From positions 4,732,526 through 4,796,525 of the forward strand of contig NZ_CP116968.1 in the NCBI RefSeq assembly GCF_032051675.1: a stretch of DNA of 64,000 nucleotides, in the 5' to 3' direction. Positions 1-9,302 of the stretch are shown piece by piece. This stretch comes from Candidatus Nitrospira neomarina. GTDB taxonomy: Bacteria > Nitrospirota > Nitrospiria > Nitrospirales > UBA8639. Position numbers and translations under genes: made by a program. The notes under the pieces were generated by a model. That model saw nothing but the letters and a program-made list of their open reading frames with translations, was not told the DNA's origin and did not search any database. Position 1 is the stretch's first letter. Each line of letters begins with the position of its first letter.

Positions 1-57
1 GAAATTGAAGTAATCAAAGAAAAGACAGTCGAAAAAGTGAAACAAGAAAAAGAATAA
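1..57 (+). CDS. C-terminal end of a gene cut by the window edge
   Basis: An open frame enters from the left edge and stops with TAA at 55-57. Only 18 residues are visible; they are almost all Lys, Glu, Val and Ile, as in a charged helix or coiled-coil tail. Nothing identifies the family. It is called as coding only because the frame is open to the edge and the composition is protein-like. Confidence 0.35.
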   Translation, partial: EIEVIKEKTVEKVKQEKE

Positions 58-214
58 TGTGATAGGGGGGAATGTGTGGTAACCGTCTGCATGTTCCCTG
101 TGAGTATTAACGAGGAAATCTGAACAGTGAAGATTTGGTGAGGCCATATCATGATAACCCAATCGGTAACCTCAGAACATTTTCCTCAAAGGGTTCTGCC
201 AATTCCAGATACCT

Positions 215-1756
215 TCACCCTGGGCACAGATCCTTCGCGGTAAGCTGAGGAGGACAGGCTGCTTGAGGCTTGTCAGCCAACAGGGTAATCAGTGAGAAGA
301 GAAATTTGGTAGCGATAGCCAAGTTTGCGGGTTGAATGGACTCCAGGGTATCAGATGGTTGATGAAAATGGGGGTGCCTGCCGCTGCTGACAACTGTTAC
401 GGTCGGCACCCCGGCCTCAAAAAATGGGACATGATCGCCACCTGGGAAATACCCATACAAATGAATCTTGTCACCCAATTCCGCCCGGTCGGCTGCTTGC
501 TGAGCCAGCATCTTATCCATTCGAGTGATTCCAACCGTTAGTGTTCCATCCCCCGCTCCTAGATGATCAAGGTTGATCATGGCGACCGTTCGATCCAATG
601 GAAAGGCGGGATGGCTGACATAGAGCACCGATCCTAGTAGGCCTCGTTCTTCTCCGTCAAAAGACACGAAAAGCACGGTCCGTTTCGGTGAGATGGCGCT
701 TTGGGAGAGCATTCTGGTCAGTTCCAACATCACTGATGTGCCGGATGCATTGTCATCGGCTCCAGGAAATAACAAGCCGGCTTGCTGGCCAAAGTGGTCG
801 CGATGCGCACCGATGAGAATGACTTCTTCGCGTAGCTCCTGATCGCGACCCGGTAACATGCCGATGACATTGGTCAGCGTTCCGGGCTGACTGTGGCTAT
901 CCCAATGGAATTGGACCAGAATCGGAAGGGGTCTGCTACGAAATGTCCGGATATCGTTGGCGGCCTGTTGCAAGGCTTCGAGCGAGTCATTGGCTGCATT
1001 CAAGGCCTGGTCGAGAAGTTTCCCATGGATCCATGCCCCAGGGATGGGGCGGTTATCGGGTGTTTCCCCATAGATGGCTAAAGGACCATGCCCCAGACCT
1101 TTGCGGGCTTCATAACGACCGAGTAGTGGACCGGTTACCGTCAAATAACCTACCGCGCCTCTTTCTTTGGCGATGGCCGCTTTTTCTTCATGCGTGACCC
1201 ACCCCGGGTAGGAAGGAGGTTTCCCCCGAAGAAATAGGACGATGCGATTGTCGACATTCATCCCTTGATATTCATCTATTCCGCGGGCAGGGTCGACAAC
1301 GCCGTATCCCACAAAGACGACTTTGGCTGTGGTTCTGGTGGAAGGAGAATCCAGGATTGGAAGAAACTCCTGTCCTGGAACAAGTGACATCGTCATTGGC
1401 CTCCCGTTCGCGCCCATCAGGGAAAGGGTGAGGGTCGATGGCTCCAGCAATTGAACCGCGGTCATGAAACGTTGTTGCAACCAATGAAAATCCTGTTCGT
1501 GTTTTGTCACGTGGTTAGCCGGTTGTAAGCCGAGAGATCGGAATCGATCAACCAGATAGTCGGCTGCTTGCAAGCTACCATCCGTGCCGGCCTGCCGGCC
1601 TTGATACGATGGATGACTCAGTTCGCGAATGTCTTGGATGATATTCCCAATAACCAGGGGAATGGATGGAGAAGAGGAGGGCTGAGGGTCAAAGCCCAGA
1701 ACAGGAGTCGTGAGGGCGAGTCCGATCAACATTTGGACAATGGGAAATCGTAACAA
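215..1756 (-). CDS. Secreted M28-family zinc metallopeptidase
   Basis: Probable exported aminopeptidase-like enzyme of family M28 that would release amino acids or small peptides in the periplasm or outside. The expected zinc-ligand motifs occur in order: GAHRDHFG (His), GADDNASG (bridging Asp), DGEERGLLGS (Glu pair), INLDHLG (Asp) and HPHFHQPSD (His). A protease-associated-type insert precedes the catalytic domain. The frame is open up to 1930, but that would overlap the upstream heme gene; a TTG at 1754-1756, preceded by an AGG-type ribosome site, gives a short signal peptide (MLRFPIVQ...). An ATG at 1730-1732 is the alternative start. It is last in the minus-strand signalling operon, so it may be an output gene, though that link is inference. 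Confidence 0.85.
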   Translation of the reverse strand: MLRFPIVQMLIGLALTTPVLGFDPQPSSSPSIPLVIGNIIQDIRELSHPSYQGRQAGTDGSLQAADYLVDRFRSLGLQPANHVTKHEQDFHWLQQRFMTAVQLLEPSTLTLSLMGANGRPMTMSLVPGQEFLPILDSPSTRTTAKVVFVGYGVVDPARGIDEYQGMNVDNRIVLFLRGKPPSYPGWVTHEEKAAIAKERGAVGYLTVTGPLLGRYEARKGLGHGPLAIYGETPDNRPIPGAWIHGKLLDQALNAANDSLEALQQAANDIRTFRSRPLPILVQFHWDSHSQPGTLTNVIGMLPGRDQELREEVILIGAHRDHFGQQAGLLFPGADDNASGTSVMLELTRMLSQSAISPKRTVLFVSFDGEERGLLGSVLYVSHPAFPLDRTVAMINLDHLGAGDGTLTVGITRMDKMLAQQAADRAELGDKIHLYGYFPGGDHVPFFEAGVPTVTVVSSGRHPHFHQPSDTLESIQPANLAIATKFLFSLITLLADKPQAACPPQLTAKDLCPG

Positions 1757-1868
1757 GTTTCTTACCTGTTCCTTGTCATAACGGAGATTAAAAGACTGCG
1801 TGTAACAGGGGAAGGGTATAATCGAATGTGTGAAAAAAAGGAGCCTGTGGCGGAACCCGTGCCCGGCG

Positions 1869-2471
1869 TTAGTCCTCCAAAGGAATGGTGATGACAATGG
1901 CCCCCATGAGGTCGCCCTTTTTGAAGTCACGCTTGGGGCTTAAGGGGTGAGCATTATGGCAAGTCGTGCAGGTATCGTTGATCGCTGTATCGGCATAGAT
2001 GGCCTGGAACAAGCGTTTTTTGCCGGTGGATACAATTCCACGTTGAGGTGTATCGGAATTGAGCGAAAGTTGCTCCAAGGCCTTTCGTTCGAAATCCGTC
2101 GCAGGCCCATTCCTTCGATAAATCGGCCAGAGACTAATTAAGCGGAATCGAATGCCGTGCCCTGATTCCGCGACCAATTTACTGGAAATATGGAGAAACT
2201 GCGCAGGAAGAGGAATGGCATTTTTGTTTTCCCAATCTTCTCGCGCCATGACGACATTTTGCTCCTGCATCCTTTTCACGATATGCGTCGTGTAGACGTG
2301 ACGGTCCGCCTCCACGATGGCATGAATAAAATCGGCAACTTTCTCCGGTGACAGATTTTTCATGGCGTTGGATTCACCTGCTTGAAGAGATGAAGACACA
2401 CCCATTCCTATGAGGAGAGTGGAAAGTAAAACCATGGATAAGCGGATCCTACGACCCCGTAGGCTTGTCAT
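1869..2471 (-). CDS. DUF3365 (Tll0287-like) periplasmic c-type heme protein
   Basis: 200 residues with an N-terminal signal peptide (RLSMVLLSTLLIGMGVSS) and a single c-type heme site, Cys168-Thr-Thr-Cys171-His172, near the C-terminus. The preceding segment (GHGIRFRLISLWPIYRRNG) is typical of DUF3365, a PAS-like fold used for heme-based redox or gas sensing and often fused to histidine kinases. Here it is free-standing. Its ATG overlaps the stop of the upstream kinase by four bases (ATGA) and has its own GGAAAGGAG site, so the two are probably translationally coupled and may form a sensor pair. Family membership is clear; the ligand is unknown. Confidence 0.82.
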   Translation of the reverse strand: MTSLRGRRIRLSMVLLSTLLIGMGVSSSLQAGESNAMKNLSPEKVADFIHAIVEADRHVYTTHIVKRMQEQNVVMAREDWENKNAIPLPAQFLHISSKLVAESGHGIRFRLISLWPIYRRNGPATDFERKALEQLSLNSDTPQRGIVSTGKKRLFQAIYADTAINDTCTTCHNAHPLSPKRDFKKGDLMGAIVITIPLED

Positions 2472-4939
2472 GACGTCGTACTCCTTTCCTTCGCCAGGTG
2501 GGCATTCGAGACGGGTAAGGTGATCAAACAGGTCGTTCCCCGGTTTTCTTCACTTTCCATTCGAATGTGTCCGCCTAATTTATTGATGATACGATAGGCC
2601 ACGGTGAGTCCAAGGCCCGATCCTTCTCCCTGCCCCCTGGTGGTAAAAAAAGGGTCAAAGACTCTGGGCAAATGAGTCGGGGCGATGCCGCGCCCCGTGT
2701 CTTTAATGTGGATTTCCAGATCGTGCCCTGACGCTTCTGTTGAAATAGTCAGCTTCCCACCTTCCTTCATCGCTTGAAAAGCATTGGTGATGATGTTGGT
2801 AAAGGCCTGTCCAAGTTCCAAGGCTTTTCCCTGAATGGAAGGGATGGGTCCCAGGTGAGTCTCTATTTCAATCTGGACTGATGGAAAGAGATCCTTGACC
2901 GTCCTCACGGATTGTTCCAACAGTTCATTGAGATTAATGAGCGTTTGCCCTTCAGTCAAATTTTTTCCGGATTGACCGGTAAAGTCCCGAACGACGGAAG
3001 CCATACGTTTTCCATGTTGAACGATGCCCCTGGCATATTCTTTGATCTGCTCGGGATTGGTCTCTTCTTGTATCGCTTCGCCTAATCCAATAACTCCCAC
3101 TAAAGGATTATTAAGCTCATGTCCAATCCCGGCACTGAGAACGCCCAAGCTGGCCAGTTTTTCCCCTTGGATCACCCGGTCCTGGAGAATACTTTCTTCC
3201 GTCGTATCTCGTAACACCAATCCGGCACTTGGCCCCCTTCCCGGGCGGGCCTGGACACCAAACCAACGGTACCGGAACGTTCGCTGATTGATCCGAATTT
3301 CCTGTCGATTGGTGCCCGATTGTGCCCAATTCGTGGGAACCAGGGGATCTTGCAACGAGGCGTTGGACGGATTGGCCTTTGTATTGCCTGAAAATGGAGG
3401 TTCCATAACCTGGACCGCGTGCATTTCCTGTTTAAGCCGGTCTTGTGTCGCAGGATCCAAGGAGAAAATTTGGAACAGTGGGGTGCCGATGATTTCGCCG
3501 TTCGTGACGGCGAAGGCTTCTTTCGAGGCCTTATTCAAATATTCGATGTGTTCGTCCGGGCCAATCATCAGGACCGGGTCAGGCACATTATCGAGAATTT
3601 TAATGGTTGACTCTTCAAGGTATTTCACTTCCTGGGTTTTCAACTCAACTTGGCTTTCCAACCCGGCGAACTGTGAAGCCAGTTGCTGGTTCATGCGATT
3701 GACTTCATCGGCCAATTCCTCAATTTCATCGCCGGTGGATAATGTTATGGGCTCACGATATTCCCCTCTGCCGATTTGCCGGGCAGCTTCCTGAAGGCGA
3801 CGAATGGGTGCAGCAATTCGATTGGCCGCTATGTAGCCCAATGTGACGAGCAGCGCCACGCCGAGTAATCCAAAAGCTGCCGTCCATTTGAAGAAATGCT
3901 CTATGGGGGCAAAAACCTCACCGGATGACTGCCAGACAAACATATGCCAGGTCTGGCCGGTGGAGAATTTGGTAATCTGATTGGTATTACTCAGGGGGGC
4001 AAATCCAATGATGGAGGCTGCAGTGCCCCCATGGCCGTCGCTTGGTGCCGGAGTCCATCCGGCCTTAAGGGGGGTGACGAGGGGAATTAGGCGGGTGTCC
4101 GCAATTGAGGTACCGGTGGGAAGGATCGGGCAGCTCAAGACGACGCCACGGCTGTCAATGAGCATGACATGGCCGGTTTTGCCAAATCGAATAATGTCGA
4201 TGGAAGGGGCAAAGAACTCCTTGGCATCATAAATCCGGTGCAGGACGCCGATGGCTTCATACCGCAAACTATCCATGATGGGGAGCGCGATAGTGAACGT
4301 ATAGACTCCCAGTCGTGAATCAAACGCTACCTGGCCTATATACGGTTGACCGACTCCATTGTGGAAGGCACCTTGCCACCATACTTCTTCCCGATGAAAG
4401 TAAGGAATGTCGGAATCCAGACTCGCAATGACCCGTCCTGCGCGATCCGTGATAAATAAGCCGCGTGTGGCAGATCGGGTAATCAGTGGAATGGGATGGC
4501 CCGGATCCATAAAGGTTCCCCCCACATGTTGTTGCAGGATCTCGGCAAATGGTCCTTTTAGAATCCGTTGAAGCATGTCGGCATCCTTAGCGTTCCAGGC
4601 TTCTTGTTCTTGTTTGAGGGTGCGAGCCCGCTCTTGGGGATTCAACTCACTGAGGGCATCGCGGGTGTGTTCCAGGCGTGCAATGATTTTAACATCGGTT
4701 GTCAGTAAGGACGTGCGGGCCAGTTCATCTGCCATGACCAGATCAAGCTTTCTGGCCGTCTCTGTTGCGAGAGCCTCAAAGCTGGATCCATTGACCTCGC
4801 GAATTTCCTGTGTGCCCTGGTAGAAAGCCAGCAGGAGTCCAATGATCAAGGGAAGTGCGCCGACCAACAGCATGGACAGAACCAGTTTTTTGGTTAGTCC
4901 CTTTTTGCCTTTGGCGGGTTTAGGTTTAGGGTTGTCCAC
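2468..4939 (-). CDS. Membrane sensor histidine kinase, Cache-HAMP-PAS-HisKA-HATPase
   Basis: 823 residues. The N-terminus has a membrane helix (LVLSMLLVGALPLIIGLLLA), then a periplasmic double-Cache-type sensor of about 300 residues, a second helix (FGLLGVALLVTLGYIAA), a HAMP segment beginning NRIAAPIRRLQEAARQI, a PAS domain (NVPDPVLMIGPDEHIEYLN) and the kinase core. The core shows the phosphoacceptor box GIGHELNNPL, N box NIITNAFQAM, G1 DTGRGI, F box FDPFFTT and G2 GEGSGLGL, so it looks active. It overlaps the kinase gene upstream by 14 bases and the heme-protein gene downstream by 4, so it is firmly in one operon. The Cache ligand cannot be told from sequence. Confidence 0.93.
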   Translation of the reverse strand: MDNPKPKPAKGKKGLTKKLVLSMLLVGALPLIIGLLLAFYQGTQEIREVNGSSFEALATETARKLDLVMADELARTSLLTTDVKIIARLEHTRDALSELNPQERARTLKQEQEAWNAKDADMLQRILKGPFAEILQQHVGGTFMDPGHPIPLITRSATRGLFITDRAGRVIASLDSDIPYFHREEVWWQGAFHNGVGQPYIGQVAFDSRLGVYTFTIALPIMDSLRYEAIGVLHRIYDAKEFFAPSIDIIRFGKTGHVMLIDSRGVVLSCPILPTGTSIADTRLIPLVTPLKAGWTPAPSDGHGGTAASIIGFAPLSNTNQITKFSTGQTWHMFVWQSSGEVFAPIEHFFKWTAAFGLLGVALLVTLGYIAANRIAAPIRRLQEAARQIGRGEYREPITLSTGDEIEELADEVNRMNQQLASQFAGLESQVELKTQEVKYLEESTIKILDNVPDPVLMIGPDEHIEYLNKASKEAFAVTNGEIIGTPLFQIFSLDPATQDRLKQEMHAVQVMEPPFSGNTKANPSNASLQDPLVPTNWAQSGTNRQEIRINQRTFRYRWFGVQARPGRGPSAGLVLRDTTEESILQDRVIQGEKLASLGVLSAGIGHELNNPLVGVIGLGEAIQEETNPEQIKEYARGIVQHGKRMASVVRDFTGQSGKNLTEGQTLINLNELLEQSVRTVKDLFPSVQIEIETHLGPIPSIQGKALELGQAFTNIITNAFQAMKEGGKLTISTEASGHDLEIHIKDTGRGIAPTHLPRVFDPFFTTRGQGEGSGLGLTVAYRIINKLGGHIRMESEENRGTTCLITLPVSNAHLAKERSTTS

Positions 4940-5987
4940 CGGATACCTTACCTTCTACAGGAGGGATGGCGGGAAAGGATAATCGGAAGGTGGTCCCTTT
5001 CCCCTGTTCGCTTTCGACTTGAAGATCCCCATGGTATTTCTTGACAATGGTTTTGACGTTATAGAGTCCGAGGCCGGTTCCCTGGCCTTTCGGTTTGGTT
5101 GAGAAGAAGGGATTGAAAATCTTTGGGAGGTGTTCCGGGGAAATGCCGCAGCCGGTATCGCTGATCGCAATTTGTACGGTTCCGTTGCTGTGTGAGGTGG
5201 TGATGGTGAGGCTGCCTTTCTCTTCCATGGCGTGAATGGCGTTGGTGATAAGGTTGATGAAAACCTGGAGTATTTCTTCGGGTTTAGCCTGGACGGTCAA
5301 GCCGTTTTGGTAATGTTTCTGAACCGTAATTTCTCGAAATTTTGTCGCAAACCTGGAAATGCTTAAGGCTTCATCCAGTCTGGCATGGAGGTCGATTCTT
5401 TCGAGTTCCTGATGACCGGATGTGCGAACATAATCAGTGATATTTCGTGAAATGGCTTGAATGCGTTGAGCTGCTTCATGGATGCTGGCGGCATGGAGTC
5501 GAATGCGATCGAGATTGTTTTCCTCTTGAATTTCTTCGGCCATCGCCAAAATGACATACAGTGGATTATTAATGTCATGGGCAATCCCTGAGGCAAAGGT
5601 TCCCATGCTGGCTAATTTTTCCGAATGAAACAATTGTGTTTGGATAAATGTTTGATGTTGGATTAACTCGGAGAGAACTTTGGCGGCTGTCCCTCCAAGT
5701 ACTTCAGCCCCGCTGTGTTTGTGCTCCGTAATGTATGATGGAAGAATGGGGTCCCCGGTCACGTCAATAATCAAATTCAGCTTGTCTTCCTGAATAAGCT
5801 TAAGGGGGTGGGAGACTGTCGGAATATTGTGAAGTCTGGCAAGTTGAAACCCCAAGGCGTGAGGATTTGTGTCGGCAATGCCCAGGAGACGGATATGGGG
5901 TAAATTAAGAAAGGATTCCAACATGGCCGTTCCCCCTCTGCCGGCTCCGAGAATGGCAATGTTTATTGGAGGTTCACCGGTCGGCAT
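4926..5987 (-). CDS. Soluble histidine kinase with N-terminal NAD(P)-type Rossmann domain
   Basis: 353 residues without membrane segments. Residues 7-110 form a Rossmann domain (INIAILGAGRGGTAMLESF, then IADTNPHALG and LIIDVTGDP) resembling the nucleotide-binding part of homoserine/aspartate dehydrogenase or DapB-like enzymes. It is followed directly by a kinase core with His137 in ASGIAHDINNP, N box FINLITNAIHAM, G1 DTGCGI, F box FNPFFST and G2 GQGTGLGL. The catalytic half of the dehydrogenases is absent. A dinucleotide or metabolite sensing role is an inference. It lies between the receiver gene and the Cache kinase, overlapping the latter by 14 bases. Confidence 0.9.
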   Translation of the reverse strand: MPTGEPPINIAILGAGRGGTAMLESFLNLPHIRLLGIADTNPHALGFQLARLHNIPTVSHPLKLIQEDKLNLIIDVTGDPILPSYITEHKHSGAEVLGGTAAKVLSELIQHQTFIQTQLFHSEKLASMGTFASGIAHDINNPLYVILAMAEEIQEENNLDRIRLHAASIHEAAQRIQAISRNITDYVRTSGHQELERIDLHARLDEALSISRFATKFREITVQKHYQNGLTVQAKPEEILQVFINLITNAIHAMEEKGSLTITTSHSNGTVQIAISDTGCGISPEHLPKIFNPFFSTKPKGQGTGLGLYNVKTIVKKYHGDLQVESEQGKGTTFRLSFPAIPPVEGKVSGGQP

Positions 5988-6085
5988 GGAATCCCTCCCT
6001 CATTGTCGAAGTGGAGGAGGATGGAAGGCTAAAGTCGGGTGGGGAGCATGAGAAGTTTCTCCATGTCTCAACGTTCATATGGTAG

Positions 6086-6112
6086 AAAGCCCTATCATGA
6101 GGATAGGGCTTT
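6086..6112 (-). terminator. Hairpin downstream of the receiver gene
   Basis: An 11-bp perfect stem, AAAGCCCTATC at 6086-6096 pairing with 6102-6112, around a 5-base loop. It lies between the stop of the receiver gene (6199) and the start of the Rossmann kinase (5987). The T tract is short, so it may attenuate rather than end transcription and lower expression of the kinases relative to the receiver. Confidence 0.6.
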
Positions 6113-6198
6113 ACTCGATATACCATAGTCTTCTTCATCATGGGGTACCATTTACCCGCGAGAAGAAACTCGAAATCTGAAACGTTCGATCTGTCAGA

Positions 6199-6630
6199 TT
6201 ACAGGCGATTGAGATCTCGTTTTTCCATAGCGGTGGCCACGGATTTAATGAGCTTTTCTTTTTCAACCGGTTTGACGAGATAATCCACAATCCCCTGCTT
6301 GAGAAATCCCGTGGCCATTTCCATATCCGGGAATCCCGTCAGTACAATGAGTGGAACACGGGGGTATTGCTGTTGGAAATAATTAATGGCTTCCACACCA
6401 TTAATTTTCGGCATGCGAATATCGGAAATGATGACGTCCAACATTAAGGGATTTTCGCCTTTCTGTACTTCCTGAATAGCCTTTTCCCCATCCTCCGCCT
6501 CGATGACATCATATCCGGACTTTTCGAGAGTCATCCGTACAACTTTTCGAACATCCGGCTCATCGTCCACGACGAGAACCAGGCCGTTGGTCTTGTGTCC
6601 TCCAAACATTGCTGCAGTTGTTTCTGCCAT
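6199..6630 (-). CDS. Single-domain response regulator (receiver only)
   Basis: 143 residues, one CheY-like receiver and no output domain. The acidic pair is Asp22-Asp23 (VVDDEPDVRK), the phosphoacceptor Asp70 (DVIISDIRMPKING), the switch Thr98 (IVLTGFPD) and the conserved Lys120 (YLVKPVEKEKL). It precedes two histidine kinase genes on the same strand and is their most likely partner. With no DNA-binding domain, it would act by phosphotransfer or protein contact. A hairpin separates it from the kinases. Confidence 0.92.
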   Translation of the reverse strand: MAETTAAMFGGHKTNGLVLVVDDEPDVRKVVRMTLEKSGYDVIEAEDGEKAIQEVQKGENPLMLDVIISDIRMPKINGVEAINYFQQQYPRVPLIVLTGFPDMEMATGFLKQGIVDYLVKPVEKEKLIKSVATAMEKRDLNRL

Positions 6631-7194
6631 TACTCTTCTCCTTTGTTGGTAGGTGAGTAGCCTGATTGGATTCCCATTGAATTGGTCAGAGGAAAAAGAA
6701 AAATGTTCCTATCTCTTTTGAAAGCACAATATTATCTTAATCAACCAATAAGAGAAAGGGTTAATTTGACCTTAAAATTTGGCATATTGGGAATGACATT
6801 GGCGAATATAGGATAAATCGCCTTGGCGTGCTCGATATTATTCCTGAAGCCTGCTGGGAATAGTCCAGTTTCACTCCCTTCTGTTCATATCGGTATTTCC
6901 AAGACGAGTCCGTCAATATTGTAGAGGATTTTCTTTCCCCTGAGGCCGAAAAAAAAGGGGAACTAACATTTTTAAAATGTGTTGGCAGTGGGTTGTATTC
7001 GCTGCAAGACTGGAATCCATCATTAGGTTTCACAGCTTAAATGGTCAGATCCAATTGAGGCAGGTAGGCTCGACTAGGGAAGGAAAGATGGAAAGGGAGG
7101 GAGTCGATTCGGATGAAAATAGGAAAGAGGAGCGGACACCATCTGGCCCTGCGGACAAATTGGCAGTTCATGCCCAGCTCCAGAAACATGCCAA
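6631..7194 (-). other. Intergenic region, no supported gene
   Basis: 564 bases between the receiver gene and the MscS gene. The part next to the receiver start (about 6660-6790) is AT-rich and should hold its promoter; AGGAG-like bases sit just upstream of its ATG. Short open frames on both strands have no recognisable protein character. Confidence 0.5.
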
Positions 7195-8364
7195 CTATGT
7201 GGGCGATCGAGTAGAAGGCGACTGGGAGCGGGGAGGCATGAAAGATTCTGGTGTGCCGAATGGCAGACTTTCGACATAAATGGAACTCGATGGAAACGCA
7301 AAGCTAGCCTTCTCGCCCTCGACGATTTCCTTGATTTTGTATGCCAAGCGTTCTTTCGCTTCCAACCACTCACCCCACACAATGGTCTTCGTAAAACAAT
7401 ACAGCTTAATGTCAATACTCGAGTTGCCGAATGAATCCAAAAAAATGAATGTTTTGGTCTTTTCGGGATTGGTTTCAAAGTCACCACATTCGTAAATATA
7501 GGTCGAAATGGCTTGGATAATATTCCGAATTTGATCATGAGTCGAACGATACTCGATCCCGATCATCCAATGAATTCTCCGGTTCGTCATGCGGGAGTAA
7601 TTGATTAACGCTTCATTGGCCAATTTGGAATTGGGCAGTGTGACCAGAGCTTTGTCGAATTGACGGACCTTTGTCGCACGAAACCCAATTTCCTCCACCG
7701 TGCCTTCCACGTCAGGCGTTTTAATCCAGTTACCTTTTTCAAAGACCCGGTCCAAAAATATCGTGAACCCCGCAAACATATTCTTAATGAAATCCTGAGC
7801 GCCGAGGGCGACCGCCATGCCGACCAGTCCCAAGCTACCGAGGACCGCCGCGACATTGAATCCCCATTCCTGAAACACAGCGGCGATGCCTAAGCAGACC
7901 ACCACGAACTTGGCAACCTTGAGGAAAAACCCCTTAATAGTTTCGTGCATACTTTGGCTGCCGAAGAGTGTGATGGATCGATCCAGTAGGGTTGACAGCG
8001 GATCCAGTATGCGAAAAATAGCCCAGAAGATCGTGAAGGCAATCAAGGACCGGATGATTTGTCCAAAGATCGCACCCAATGCGGGGGACAAGGAGATGAC
8101 CTGTCCGGAAATGTACAGACCAATAATGACAAACGTGAATTCAAGTGGGCGTTCAATCGCTTCCAGGATGCGATCGTCTATGTCCGTTTTGGTTCGTCCG
8201 GTAAACCGTCGCAAGAGATGGGAAAAGAAACGGAAAAAAATTCGACGGACAAATAAGAATGCCAGAAACACCACTAAGGCCAGGAAGATATCACCCAGGG
8301 TAGTATGTAAAATGCCGATCTGCCAGACCGTAAGAATTTCTTGCCAAAAATCTTGAAGCATCAA
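7195..8364 (-). CDS. MscS-family mechanosensitive channel
   Basis: 389 residues. Four to five hydrophobic segments cover the first half, starting with IFLALVVFLAFLFV. The pore helix and following beta domain are typical: AAVLGSLGLVGMAVALGAQD, then FIKNMFAGFTIFLDRVFEKG and a Gly-containing GTVEEIGFRATKVR strand. It should release solutes from the cytoplasm on osmotic downshift, or act as a smaller-conductance ion channel. The C-terminal tail is Ser/Pro-rich and short. It stands alone between intergenic regions. Family assignment is secure; gating properties are not predictable. Confidence 0.93.
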   Translation of the reverse strand: MMLQDFWQEILTVWQIGILHTTLGDIFLALVVFLAFLFVRRIFFRFFSHLLRRFTGRTKTDIDDRILEAIERPLEFTFVIIGLYISGQVISLSPALGAIFGQIIRSLIAFTIFWAIFRILDPLSTLLDRSITLFGSQSMHETIKGFFLKVAKFVVVCLGIAAVFQEWGFNVAAVLGSLGLVGMAVALGAQDFIKNMFAGFTIFLDRVFEKGNWIKTPDVEGTVEEIGFRATKVRQFDKALVTLPNSKLANEALINYSRMTNRRIHWMIGIEYRSTHDQIRNIIQAISTYIYECGDFETNPEKTKTFIFLDSFGNSSIDIKLYCFTKTIVWGEWLEAKERLAYKIKEIVEGEKASFAFPSSSIYVESLPFGTPESFMPPRSQSPSTRSPT

Positions 8365-8737
8365 TCGAAGGTTCCTGACCTTAATGAAAAGGGTGAAGAT
8401 TGGTTGAATGAAGGTATACGTTGACAGGCAGGATGAAGCGCGGCGCGCCTATGAATGACATTGCTGGACGGATCGATGAATGCGGATCAATCATGTTGTG
8501 AACATGTTCACGGGCAGGGTAAAAGAATTCTATGTAAAGGTCAATTTTCATAGTGAAATCGGAGAGAAATATCGTGGGTATGAAAGAGAGAGGTGAGTGA
8601 ATGGGAGTGGAGTTGCTGACGTCATACCGTCTGGTATGAGCCCTATTCCCTGGACTCTCTGGTCGCGTGTGATAGGATAATTCGTATTGGCAGTATTTAT
8701 GATGTATCTAAGTGAGTAGGAGAAAGGAAAGCCGGAA
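8365..8737 (+). other. Intergenic region between divergent genes with an inverted repeat
   Basis: 373 bases between the divergent MscS and lipoprotein genes, so it should carry both promoters. The clearest element is the inverted repeat TCATACC-GTCT-GGTATGA at 8622-8639, about 100 bases before the lipoprotein start. It could be an operator or a short hairpin. No gene is visible. Confidence 0.45.
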
Positions 8738-9124
8738 ATGGCATCAAGTCATCAGGGCTGGATGAGCGTGACATTGGCCATCATTGGACTGATGGGATGT
8801 GTAGGACAGCAGGAATTCGTGGATGCACAACAAGCGGCTATCGGGCGTGGCATTGTCGAAGGCACCAAAGGCTATCAACAGATTCAACAAGAAGCGTTGT
8901 CCGCCCATAGGCATCTGAGAAAGGTTCAGGGGCAGGTGTTTAAAATCGAAGGCGCGGCCTATGTCGTGCACGTAAACGATCAGATTGAAGCTCGACTGCC
9001 TTTTGATGAAAATACCCAGATTGATCGTCCGGCGCATGTGGGGGACTGGATTGAAGCGCAGCTCGATCAGTCCGGTCGTGCCAGAATCATCCGGAATATC
9101 GACGGCCAGATTTCACTCGAATAA
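8738..9124 (+). CDS. Small lipoprotein of unknown function
   Basis: 128 residues. The N-terminus is a lipoprotein signal with lipobox LMGC (IIGLMGCVGQQ), so the mature protein should be lipid-anchored. A helical stretch rich in Gln and Ala follows, then a small beta-rich domain (KVQGQVFKIEGAAYVVHV, then HVGDWIEAQLDQSGRARII) that resembles an OB-like or PRC-like barrel. The start is supported by AGGAGAAAGG upstream. I do not recognise a named family. Confidence 0.75.
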   Translation: MASSHQGWMSVTLAIIGLMGCVGQQEFVDAQQAAIGRGIVEGTKGYQQIQQEALSAHRHLRKVQGQVFKIEGAAYVVHVNDQIEARLPFDENTQIDRPAHVGDWIEAQLDQSGRARIIRNIDGQISLE

Positions 9125-9302
9125 GTGCCTTTTCTTTCAATCTTGACCGTCTTCGGTTTCTCGTTGAGCCGTCCCAATAATCCACCCTCAGAAGTCTTGT
9201 CTTGCAAGTCTTTTCAACTGAGAATGTTGAGTCACCTGGTTGTGCCCAAGAAAGTGATTGGGAGGGACGCCGGGTGGGGAATCCTAAGTTAACGCAATCA
9301 GC

